Source: Acanthamoeba castellanii str. Neff (Eukaryota > Discosea > Longamoebia > Acanthamoebidae). Taken from it: a stretch of DNA of 29,733 bases. Shown piece by piece: positions 1-9,496 of the stretch. The notes below the pieces were generated by a model. The model did not search any database. It had not been told where the DNA came from and saw nothing but the letters and a program-made list of their open reading frames with translations. The stretch is from positions 52,670 to 82,402 of the forward strand of contig NW_004457668.1 of the NCBI RefSeq assembly GCF_000313135.1. Direction: 5' to 3'. Position 1 is the stretch's first letter; the number at the start of each line of letters is the position of its first letter. Made by a program: the position numbers and the translations under genes.

Positions 1-569
1 AATACACTCGAACAGACCGGTGCGTACTTTGCCCGCATCAGTGGTCGGTAGCGACAAAGAGAGCTGACGTGAGTTGGGTGGCAGGAGTTGGATCGGACCT
101 AAAGCGGATGCAAATGGAAGAACGAAAGCGAATGATGAACGAGGCGAAGCAAAAGAAGGAAGCCAAGAAAAAGGAGGAGAAGGAGCGGAAGAAGAAAGAA
201 GACGAAGAGGTGAAGCGGCGGAAGAAGGACGACAAGAAGCAGAGGCGGAAGAGCTGGTGGCGAGGAAGAGCCATGGACGGCGAGGCCATAGCGCTCAAGC
301 ACGAAATGGAGCAGATGATGATGCAGGGGCAGAGTGACTTCGCCTACAGTGGCACCAGCGAGGACGAGCTCAAGAACAAGCGCGAGAACGACCACCGGAA
401 GGTGAGGGAGCGGATGCGCATCTACGAGGAGGTCAAGCGACAGCAGAGGGGACAGACCGCGGAGACCACCTGCCCGCACTGCCACTCCCACATCCCTCTT
501 CCCAGTCACCTCCAGCTCCACGACCATCGCCCGCAGACGCGTCTGGAGCTGGACGTGTCAGCCGAGTAG
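1..569 (+). CDS. 3' part of a charged, helix-rich protein of unknown function
   Basis: The reading frame ending at the TAG at 567-569 is open all the way to the left edge, so this is the 3' end of a gene that starts outside the window. The visible part is dominated by Lys, Glu and Arg (about 26-210 nt downstream of position 100) in runs such as KKEEKERKKKED, which suggests a long charged helix or coiled coil. A second acidic/basic helix follows, and the last 35 residues hold CPHC followed by several His residues (H-S-H, H-L-Q-L-H-D-H). That could be a degenerate zinc-binding knuckle but does not match a clean C2H2 finger. A GTG at 69 is not a convincing start, and the first 70 bases may include intron sequence. 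I do not recognise a family. The opposite strand is open too, but its translation is a Leu/Phe-rich shadow. Confidence 0.55.
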   Translation, partial: YTRTDRCVLCPHQWSVATKRADVSWVAGVGSDLKRMQMEERKRMMNEAKQKKEAKKKEEKERKKKEDEEVKRRKKDDKKQRRKSWWRGRAMDGEAIALKHEMEQMMMQGQSDFAYSGTSEDELKNKRENDHRKVRERMRIYEEVKRQQRGQTAETTCPHCHSHIPLPSHLQLHDHRPQTRLELDVSAE

Positions 570-927
570 GGCGGCGAACTGTTCGGCCACCCAATTTTCC
601 TGTACGATACCAACCTTTTCTTTTTACGGATAGGAAAAGAAATTAACGACAATTCCCACATAACTCAAATATTTCTGATAGACCTGCTTCAGAGCGCTAC
701 AAACACTAGGAATTCAAAATTTACAACAAACCGCATTCCGCAAGGCACAAGGAAATGTCCTTGTAAAAGTAGTACTCAGCAGACACTTGCGCTAATGATG
801 ACAACGAAAACAAGCCACACTCGGACTTAGTACATCGAACTGCTCTCTCTTTGCCCATCTTTCTCTCGCTTGTCCCATTCGCATTTCCTCTAAGGAGAAA
901 ATCCGCCGATTCTCGAGTGGGGAGAAG
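570..927. other. Intergenic stretch
   Basis: No coding frame of note. This AT-richer segment separates the TAG at 567-569 from the start of the kinase gene at 928, so it should hold the 3' UTR of the first gene and the promoter and 5' UTR of the second. A pyrimidine-rich stretch (CTCTCTCTTTGCCC, about 843-880) lies some 50-80 bp before the start codon. I see no clear TATA box or other recognisable element. Confidence 0.5.
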
Positions 928-3900
928 ATGGACGCCGACGATTGGACACTAGCAAGTCTAATGTCCTGCAACGGAGCACTAGGCCTGGTGTCCCTCTTTT
1001 TGTGCTATTACTACCATCACAAGAAAGAAACGGCACTCCGCGTCAACGTCTTCTTCCTCCTCATCGCCACTCACGGCATAGGTACACCACGCCCTTGTAA
1101 TTATTATTAATTATTATTATAATATTCAAGAGGTTATTTATCAAAACATTTCTTTGTTCGTGGTCGTCGGTCTAGTCCGCTGTTTGTTCTTCGGCCTCTC
1201 CATCTACTACTCGGCGTCGCGCTCAGCGAGGGACTTCCTGGACGACATTCCCGGCATCCTCTTCTTCTCTGCTTGCTGCTTCTTCATCTATCGCGCCGTA
1301 CGTTTGCTTCACACCCAGAATTGAATGTTATCGAGGGCGCCGTGGAACTTACGCCGCACGACACGCACGGCACGCACACAGAAACCGAACGCGCCGCAGG
1401 AGCGATCATGCAGGCAGTACATTTGGCTGCTGGGCAATTTCTACGTGCTCGCGATCGTGAACATTCTGTTCTATCTCCTCTACTTCGTTCTCCTCTACCT
1501 GGCCTTCACCTACCAGGACCAGAGCCAGCGACGAGAAGGCGGCGGCGGCAAGAACGACTCCGATGGCGAGGTCAGCGATAGCGTCATGATCGTCGAGACC
1601 TCCATCAGCGCCCTCTTCGCAACCGGCTACTGCCTCCTGGCGATCGCCTTCGGTCTACTGGGCATCCCGTTCTTCTGCCGCCTCGACCGCGACAGCAACG
1701 CCGGCTACCTCGAGATTGGCGACACTACAGCACCCATCGGCGACAACACACCCTCGCAGACGAAGAAGCGAAAGAGTTCATCGACCAGCCTCAACAACAG
1801 CGAAAACGACGTCGGCGAGGCTGCAGCCGGCAGGCGTGGCGGCAGGACCGCCAGGGGCGTCCCGAGGAATGCCTCTGACGAGTCGAGTTTTATCGACGTG
1901 CGCTTTTCGGCCAGCGACGATGAGGGGTGGTCGCACACCTTCGACGGCGACCTGGGGAGTAACTCGCTGGCCAAGTGGCGAGTTGACCAAGTCACAGACG
2001 ACGAGCTCGAAGGCGGCCATCGCCACGTTGGCGTCGACACAGCTGAGGCGGATCGCTTCATCATCACCAAAAAGATACCCATCAGCGGGCCGGGAAACGG
2101 TGCTGCTGCTACTGCTGCTGTCGGCCATCTCGGTCTCCAGCCTTCGGCCAAGCCACTGACATGCATGCGCAAGTCGCTGCTTGTGGTGTGCCTCTGGCTG
2201 ATCATCATCTGCTTCATCGCGCGCGTCACGTTTCTGATCCTGTCGCTGTTCTTCGAGACGCCCGACCAGTACAACCTGCACACCGACGGGGCGAGCGGAC
2301 GCGAGGCGCTCAAGATCGTCACGCGCTTCTTGTACTACCTCATCGGCGAGGTCCTGCCGGCCCTCCTGCTCCTCATACTCCACTGCCACGTTATCGTCAA
2401 CCTCCGCGGCAGTTCTTCTTCTCCTTCTTCTTCTTCTCTGTCGTTGTCGTCAACCGCCACCGTGCCAGAGACCTCCGAGAGCTCTCTTCTTCTTCCTTCC
2501 AGCAGCGGTGGTAGCACTCGAGGTGCCGACACGCCTCCCTTCCAACACATCAATGCGCGGTTCTTGGCACTCTCACTTCTCACATACGCCGCTGTGTCCG
2601 TGCGCGCAGCATTGAATACTCTCACGAGGGATCCGACCATCCCGCAGCTCGAATGCAACGAGCTGCTGATGGGCGAATTGGTCGGCTGCGGCTCTTTCGG
2701 CGTCGTCCACAGGTAAGTAGTGCCACCCATTGGTCCAAAAACAGCTCACAGTGCTCTAAGCAAGCTTGCTCCGCACGTAGAGCCCAATGGCGCGGCCTGG
2801 ACGTAGCAGTGAAGAAGCTCTACTTGCCCACGCACATGCAAGAGCACGAGACCATCACCGCCTTCACCCAGGAAATTGCTCTCGTGAGGTGCGAGTCGCT
2901 TCTTGCCACTACTGTTCTCCATCCCCCCACATGTCAACGAGAAACGACTCTTCCCTTTGCTGTTTCATGCGCACAGCCAGTTGAGGCATCCCAACATCGT
3001 CCAGTTCCTCGTACGTTGGCAGCACGCCTTTCACCCACCGAGAGCTGGGCACTGACCACGCACTCGTTCTCGCATCTCAGGGCTACACGCCACCACCTGC
3101 GCTGATGCTCATCACCGAGTTCATGCCTCATGGCAGCTTGACCGAAGTGTTACGAAACGCCGCGCTCCAAGGTAATCTCTCCTGCTTAGTCACCCTTGGC
3201 CCAGCCCCCAACAAGCCCTTTCTCATGTAATCGCTCGACCAGAACAATTGAACCACCATCAGCTGATTCGCATGGCGCGCGACATCGCCCTCGGGATGAC
3301 GTACCTGCACGGCTCTTCCATCCTCCACCGCGATCTCTGCCCCTCCAATTGCCTCGTACACTCCCTCCTACGACTACTCTAAGTGATGTGAGCAAAGCAC
3401 ACGGGGTGGTGTCTGATGGCCGGCCGGCTACGCGTCGTGGTCTGCAGGTTGACGGCAATCTGGTGGTCAAGATCGCAGACTTTGGGCTGGCGCGACTTAA
3501 GTCCCTAAGCAGGACCATGACGCGTGGTCTTGGCACCCCAGCAGTAAGTCCCTCCCCACTCTCGCTGCCATGATGGCAAGCTGCCCGCGAGCTTATCGGC
3601 GCGCCTGCTTGTGTTTGTGCTCCCCATTGTTCTCCAGTACATGGCGCCAGAGGTGCTCAAGAACCAGCCCTACACCGAGAAGGCCGATGTCTACAGTTTT
3701 GCTGTCTGCTTCTGGCAGCTCCTCAGTGGTACGTCCCCCTCCACGCGCTGGCGTGCGCATGATAATTGCTGAACGCACGACAACCAACGCAGGCGAGGAG
3801 CCGTACAAGGCGATGGAAGGTGCGTACCAGATAGTGTATTCGGTCACCAACGGCGATCGGCCGCCACTGGCGGCATCTCTCGGCAAGGAGGAGCGGGCGC

Positions 3901-4088
3901 TCATCGAGCGGTGTTGGGCCAACGACCCGCAACAGCGACCAGCGTTCAAGGAAGTCGTCCAGCGTCTCAACGTCATCCTCAGCCTCGAGGACGACTATTG
4001 GGAGGCCGATGGCGACAGCGACGAGGCCGACAAGGAACGAGCGGAGGGTGGTGATGACTCCCACAACCGACGGCCTGCCTGGCCTTGA
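928..4088 (+). CDS. Multi-pass (about 7TM) membrane protein with C-terminal TKL-like protein kinase domain
   Basis: Ten exons give an 820-residue protein: 928-1081, 1131-1297, 1400-2712, 2781-2888, 2977-3010, 3081-3171, 3243-3355, 3448-3543, 3638-3728, 3793-4088; all junctions are GT-AG and in phase. The N-terminal part has hydrophobic segments near residues 9-28, 38-78 (probably two), 90-105, 114-143, 176-199, 366-391 and 416-440, with a charged loop of about 160 residues at 204-362. The kinase domain follows: glycine loop G-C-G-S-F-G at 536-541, Lys556 in VAVKK, HRD at 651-653, Asn658, DFG at 671-673, APE at 695-697, and the C-lobe Arg in D-P-Q-Q-R-P. It should phosphorylate Ser/Thr (or Tyr) on the cytosolic side. 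HRD is followed by L-C-P-S-N, so the Lys usual in Ser/Thr kinases is Cys. The membrane part vaguely resembles THH1/TOM1/TOM3-type 7TM proteins, but that is a guess. A receptor-kinase role is inferred from topology. Confidence 0.85.
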
Positions 4089-4384
4089 TCTCTCTGCGTC
4101 TTGTTTGTGAAGAGGGCATCAAGTGACCGCCCTTTGGTAACGTGTCAGCTCGACTCGCCGACCACATGCCCCAAAGGTGCCGCCCGAAAACAACCACGCG
4201 ACCTTAACTGCTTCCAAAGGCCCCTATTGGGTGTCAGGGTTTGCGCCAAGAACAAGCGAAGTATAGTTCCAAATTAAAAATGTCGGCAGAGCTTCGACCA
4301 ATGGACACATCGTGTCGACCAGGCAACCGATTTCTTTGGCTCGCCCGGCTTTCTCCAGTGCTCGAGCAAAACTCATACAACAAC
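4089..4384. other. Intergenic / 5' leader of the secreted Cys-rich gene
   Basis: No independent gene seen. An ATG at 4280 is in frame with the gene starting at 4385 and would add a 35-residue N-terminal extension. That would bury the signal peptide, so this stretch is treated as promoter and 5' UTR. Confidence 0.5.
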
Positions 4385-4913
4385 ATGAAGGTCGCCCTCT
4401 TCGCCATCGTCCTCCTCGCCGCGGTTCTCGCCCTGGCCCACGCCGCCTTCATCCCCAAGGACATCGACGTCGCGTCGCTCGACCCCCACCACGCCAAGGT
4501 CCTCCTCGCCCTCGCCCAGCACAAGTGCGCCAACGCCAGCGAGGCCGAGTGCCGTGCCTTCTTCGAGCCCGCCCCCTTCGATCATTGCTGCAAGGTGCGC
4601 CTTGGCTCCTTCTTTTTAAGTCCGGCATCATTTCCGGACCGTTTCACGGAAGTATTTTTATTTATTTATTATTTATTTTTTTGAATCCTCAATTGCATTT
4701 TCATCTTGTTGAAGGACCCTGCACTAAAGATTGCGCCCGTATTAGGTCTGGGACAACGTCAAGTGCGGTGAGAAGATCTACAAGTGCGTGAAGGACTGCC
4801 AGCATGGTCTTCAGGACTGCATCACCTGCCTCGGCCCGATGTGGGACAAGTGCTGCTGCTGCCTCGACAACGCCGGCATCCACGGCCTTCCGTGCCCTTC
4901 GTGCTGTGCCTAA
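4385..4913 (+). CDS. Small secreted cysteine-rich protein
   Basis: Two exons, 4385-4594 and 4746-4913 (intron 4595-4745, GT-AG, phase 0, AT-rich with a T-rich tract), encode 125 residues. The ATG at 4385 gives a textbook signal peptide: MKVALFAIVLLAAVLALAHA with likely cleavage after H-A. The mature part has an N-terminal helix-like section, then a Cys-rich second half with C-x3-C, C-x2-C, a CCCC run and a C-C-A terminus. Even spacing and the lack of membrane segments suggest a disulfide-stabilised secreted or vesicular protein. An upstream in-frame ATG (4280) would place charged residues before the signal peptide and was not chosen. I do not recognise the family; no enzymatic motif is visible. 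It stands alone between the kinase and the large nuclear gene, both on the same strand. Confidence 0.8.
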
Positions 4914-5305
4914 ACATAGCGAAAGAGATGTTGATGTCAATTCAAATATATACATTTTTACAACATCAATAATCTCTGGCAACCGAAATTGTAAAAGAAA
5001 AGCATTATTAGTGATTATTTTTTATTGCCTTTGATTGACGCTCCTTGCAGCGCGCAACGGTCAGGTAATAGATCAGAGCCAACGTTGCACTGGGGCAGCT
5101 GCAACGCAACGTAGTCTTGGTTCCCCCTCGCCCTTAACGGTACCTTTCTGAAGCAACGTCTCATCTTGCAAGAATGAAACACATCGCAGCGCATTCTTTG
5201 TAATCTTCATCGCAGCGCTAAATTTAATTTTGTTTTGTTGAGGAAATGGAAATTGGGATTGTGCCAAATCCTTCATTCCGAATTATTGCTGACCAGCTGG
5301 CGTAG
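4914..5305. other. Intergenic stretch, AT-rich
   Basis: Holds the 3' UTR of the secreted protein gene (AT-rich just after the stop) and the promoter and leader of the next gene. A short direct repeat, CATCGCAGCGC, occurs twice about 27 bp apart near 5180-5220. No open frame or RNA gene recognised. Confidence 0.5.
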
Positions 5306-8300
5306 ATGTATCGAAACGGCTGGGCCAAGCCCGCCTCGCCCACCGACATGCCCACCTTCGGCCGGCCCGGCACTGCCGCGCCCACGATGGGCCGACCGTG
5401 GGGTCCGCCGGCCTACGCCCAGCAGGACAGCAGAGAGCCCATGGGCGGGCCAGCATTCCCTCCCGCCGCCGGGCCTTACTATGCGCCGATGGCATCAGCA
5501 CGGCCGCTGCCATTCGCCGGTGGTGGTGCCTACGGGTCGATGCCCGCCGCGTCGCGCATGTACGACCCCACCAACCCCACCATCGTCGATTCCGGAGCGG
5601 CGCCGCACTCCCTCGGCTTCGGCGCGCCGGCGTCCTCCGTCGGTCCGTCGCCGGTCGTCCCGGCCAACTACGGCCAGCAGCCGTCCGCGGGGCGCGACAG
5701 CCGCAGCCCCATCGGCAGCGGCGGCGGCTATGCCCGCTCCTCGCCGCACGAGCGCGAGCGGTTCAGAGAGCACGAGCGAGACCCGCGGCTACGGGCGCGA
5801 GGCAGCGCCGAGCGGTGGGACAGAGACCGAGACCGAGACAGGGACCGAGACAGAGACAGATCACGCGAAAGAGAAAGAGACAGAGATAGGGAGCGAGGCA
5901 GGGACACAGACAGGGACAGGGAAAGAGAAATGGAGAGGGAGCGGGAGAGGGAGAGGGAGCGGGACAGAGGTCAGGCGCACACGGCGAAGGACGCGAGAGA
6001 CAGGCCGCGAGAGAGGGACAGGGATCGAGAAAGGGATCGCGACAGGGAAAGAGAGAAGGAAAGGAATCGCGAACGAGAACACGACAAGGAGCGCGAGAGG
6101 GAAAGAGCGAAAGCGAAGGAGCCGCAGCAGCAGCCGCCCGCTGGCTCTTCTTCGAGGGCATCCACGGAGAGCAGCAAGCAGGCCGCCGATGCCAAGCCGG
6201 TGGTGGTGCTCGACATAAACGCCGCGGCAGCGGCCTCCTCTAAGCCGGTGGCGGTGATCGACCTCAACCCCGCCGCGGTGGCCTCCCCCAAGCCCGGCGG
6301 CAAGGACGAGGGTCGATCGAGCGAGGCTGGCGACAAGCGCAAGCATCCCGAGAGCCCTGGAGACAGTGCCAGGGCCAGTGCGTCGGCGGCGACGGCGGTG
6401 GTGGGCGAAGGTGCGGCGACGCCGACCAAGGCCGGGACCGCGCCGCGCCTTAGGCGGCTCCAGCAGCGGCGACGCGACGCGGAAGCCGAGGCGGCCTCCA
6501 AGGAGGAGGCGGCCGCGCGCAAACGCAAGAGCGAGATCGACAAGCAGGGCCTGGGCAGCATGAAGTTCAAGAAGATCAAACGAGGCGACGAGCCGCACGA
6601 CATCGGCGGCGAGGCCCAGCCAGCACTCAAGGACTCGCGTGAGAGGAGGGACTCGCTGGACACCGTGCTCAGCGCGCTCGCGGAGGAGAACGGCGGCGTG
6701 GTGGCCGCAGCAGCGACCGAAGCTTCGGCCGCGGAAAAGAAGGCGAGCAGCGTCGAGGGCCAAGAAGAGAGCAAGCCTGCGCCTGCGGGCACCACCACGC
6801 CGACAAAGAAGAAAAAGAAGCGAAAAGCGGCGGTCGAAGCAGAGGACCTGGAGGAGTTTAGGTTCGCAGAGAGCGACGAGAAGGAGGAAGAGAAGGAGGA
6901 GAAAGAGAAGGAACAACAGAAGGTTGAGGAGAAGGAGCAAGAAGAACAGGAGGAAGCGTCGACAGAGCAACCGAAGAAAAAGAAGAAAAAGGCAAAGGCC
7001 ACGAAGAGTGGCAAACAGAAGGCGAAGAAGACGAAGAAAGAAAAGAAGGAAAAGAAGGAAGTGAAGAAGGAGAAGGAGAAGGTGGCCGACAGCGAGGACG
7101 AACCCGAAGACGCGAAGAAGGAGGAGGAAGAGGAAGAGGAGGAGAAAGAGGAGGAGGTCAAGGGTGCAGCGAGGGGCAAGAAGAAGCAGGGCGGCAGGAA
7201 TTCGCCCAAGCCGCGCGGCAAGAAGGGCAAGAAGGCCGCCGAAGCCGCCACCGCGAAGCCGGAGGAGGACGCCCTACCCAAGAACTACCTGGGCCTCACC
7301 TTGGCCCAAGTCTTGGGACAGGAGGAAAAGCTCTTCGTACGTGTGTGCGTGTGTGCGGTGGTGCGTGTGCGTGTGCGGCTGCACCCCCATTCTCAGAAGC
7401 TTATCGATGACCTGTTCCCCTTCTGGGTCTTCTTCACTCTAGGCGGAGCTTCGACGGAATGCAGCACCCGGTGACAAAACATAGTACGCACCTCAACAAC
7501 TCATTCATCAATGCAACCCGCATTCGTGCGTGCAGTTGACACCGATTCTCTTCCACTCGAACGCGATGAATCATTGTCGCCACCGTGAACAGCTTTTGTC
7601 TGTATCCGGAATGCGGGAGGGAGATCAGCGCGCAGAACCTTTTGCGGCACATGTACCGACATCAGCGCCTGAACGATTTCGGTAACATCTCCTTCGTTCT
7701 TCTTCTTCGTTCTTGTTCTAGCTGACGTGTCACACACACACACACGCAGGCCCGCTGAACCCTGCCAACAGCAACGACGCGAAGAGGGAGGCCGTGCCGG
7801 CAAGCCCGAGGGCTTCGAGGACCGCCGCGCGAGGCCGAGGGCGGGGCGGCCGAGGCGGCGGCGGTCGCGTCTCGTCGAGTCCTGCGCTGGGCGGCGAGGC
7901 GAAGAAGCCGGCTGGCCAAAGGCCTCGCGGGCGACCACGAAAGCAGCCGGTCAAGGACAACGCATACGGCAGCTCCGACGAGGAGCTCGCCGCGAAGAAC
8001 GACGACGAAGCCGAGGAGGAGGAGGAGGAAGAACGCGACGATGAAGAAGAGGACGAGGAGGAAGAGGCTGAAAGCAGCGCGCTGGAGGAGAACGACCAGG
8101 AGGAGGAGAAGCACGAAAGCGAAGGCGAGGGCATGGACGAGACGATGAAAATGAAGAAACTGCGAAAGCGAAAGCGGCAGGTCGATACGCCGAAGGCGAC
8201 CGAGCTCGAGCGACGACGTCCGCTCTTCACTGCTCCCGCCACCACGACGGCGACGCGGCCACCACGAACAGAGCCCCGAGGTCTGGTCGAGGTGGAGGTC

Positions 8301-9272
8301 GACCAGGTCGCCGAGTTCCTCTTTCTTTCAGAGCCGCGGGGCGGCGGCGCGTCGGCGTCGCCCGATGGTGATCTAATGGACGACGACGAGGACCACGCTT
8401 CGTCGGGTCGCATCGTCAGCACCATCGGCGACATCGCCTTCCTTGAGGAGACCATCGACGAAAAGCAGCGACGCGAGGTGCGCGAGAAGAGATCATCACG
8501 CGCCGCAGTCGCCGCTGTCGACTCCTCTTTCGATGAAGGTGCACCGTCGGCCATCGCCGAGCTGCTGGGCGATGCCGACCTACTGGGCCGCGTCGGCGAG
8601 GCCCTCGCCGAGGGGCTCCGGCGGCGCAGCAGCAATGGCGACCACCACCACGCAGGCAGCGCCACAGAGTTTGTTGACACGATTGTGCGGGAGAGCGAGC
8701 GGCTCGATCGCCAGGTGCGCGCGCTCAAGGCCCAGCAGCGCGTCTTCGGTGATCTGCTGTGCGCCATGCTCGGCCGAGACCGACGGCCGAGCCGCGAGAC
8801 GGCCAAGGCGCGCGAGGCCGAGGCCCGACGGCAGGAGCTGCGCGGTGCGCGGGCTGAGGCCGAGGCCGTGCGACAGCGGCAGCGGGCCGACCAGGCCGCG
8901 CTCGAGCTGGCCAGCGAGCGCCTGAAGGCCCGGCAGCACGAAGAGCTGCTGGCCCAGGCGCACCGCGAGATGGAGTCCCTGCGGCACGAACTGGTTCAGC
9001 GTCAGCGCGAAGCCGACGCGCCGCAACCGGTCGCGATGACGCTGACGAGTCCCGCAGAAGCAGCGACGCAGGCGCAGGCGCAGACGCAGCAGGAAGACCA
9101 CCAAGACCACAGCGAGAAACAGGCGGAGCGCCATGACGATGAAGATGGTGACGATGACAACCACGACCAGCACGGCGGCGACGATGTCAGCCAGCAGCAC
9201 TTCTCGCCGATCAGCGAGGACTTGGTCGACCCTGCCCCACCATCCAGCGTGGACTTCATCGAGTTCATCTGA
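5306..9272 (+). CDS. Large nuclear-type protein: Arg-Asp/Glu repeat tract, Lys/Glu-rich region, C2H2 finger, AT-hooks, coiled coil
   Basis: Four exons (5306-7336, 7443-7483, 7593-7681, 7750-9272) encode about 1,227 residues. The ATG at 5306 is right after an in-frame TAG (5303-5305), which fixes the start. Order of parts: Pro/Gly/Ala/Tyr-rich N-terminus; alternating R-D and R-E residues at about 150-272, like the RS/RD-type tracts of splicing and RNA-processing factors; Ala-rich spacer; Lys/Glu-rich blocks with nuclear-localisation-like K-runs (about 500-650); C2H2 finger with C693, C698, H710, H714 (C-x4-C-x11-H-x3-H); R-G-rich stretch (about 749-758); AT-hook RPRGRPRK at 778-785; acidic tract; long coiled coil at about 1035-1135; acidic/His tail. 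The finger becomes readable only when the 41-nt exon is used (phases 0, 2, 1 agree). Probably a chromatin or RNA-processing protein; no named orthologue recognised. Acceptor of the last exon is a CACACACACGCAG tract. Confidence 0.8.
5820..6120 (+). repeat. Imperfect Arg-Asp / Arg-Glu codon repeat
   Basis: Within the preceding gene, hexamers of the form (A/C)GA-GA(C/A/G) repeat imperfectly for about 300 bp, so every second residue is Arg and the others are mostly Asp or Glu. The DNA is purine-rich on the + strand. Such tracts in known proteins mark RNA-processing factors and are prone to length change. Confidence 0.8.
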
Positions 9273-9496
9273 TACACGACACGGCACGACACGACAATCA
9301 AACAAACCCTCGCCGCCGCCATCAACCTTATTGCGGGGTGTGTTGTACCACTAGTCGTCGTCGTGTTGTGTGCGGCCTGGGCGTGTGTCGCTTCTTTCCG
9401 ATGGTCAGGTAAAAGAGGCTGACGTCAGCAAGACGCACGTGTTCGTCATCACGTGGAGAACTGCAACGCCAAAGCCCGGCCGCTAGCACCAAAGAC

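Noticed and set aside
4241..4384. In-frame upstream start for the secreted protein (ATG at 4280)
   Set aside because: It would place 35 mostly polar residues before a textbook signal peptide.
5971..7281. Minus-strand open frame of 436 codons rich in Ser, Phe and Leu
   Set aside because: It is the antisense shadow of the Lys/Glu- and Arg-rich coding sequence of the plus-strand gene; no domain is visible, and the plus frame has splice and motif support.
7681..7749. CTAG acceptor near 7722 for the last exon of the large nuclear gene
   Set aside because: It leads into the CA repeat and out of frame; the CGCAG acceptor at 7749 gives the correct phase.
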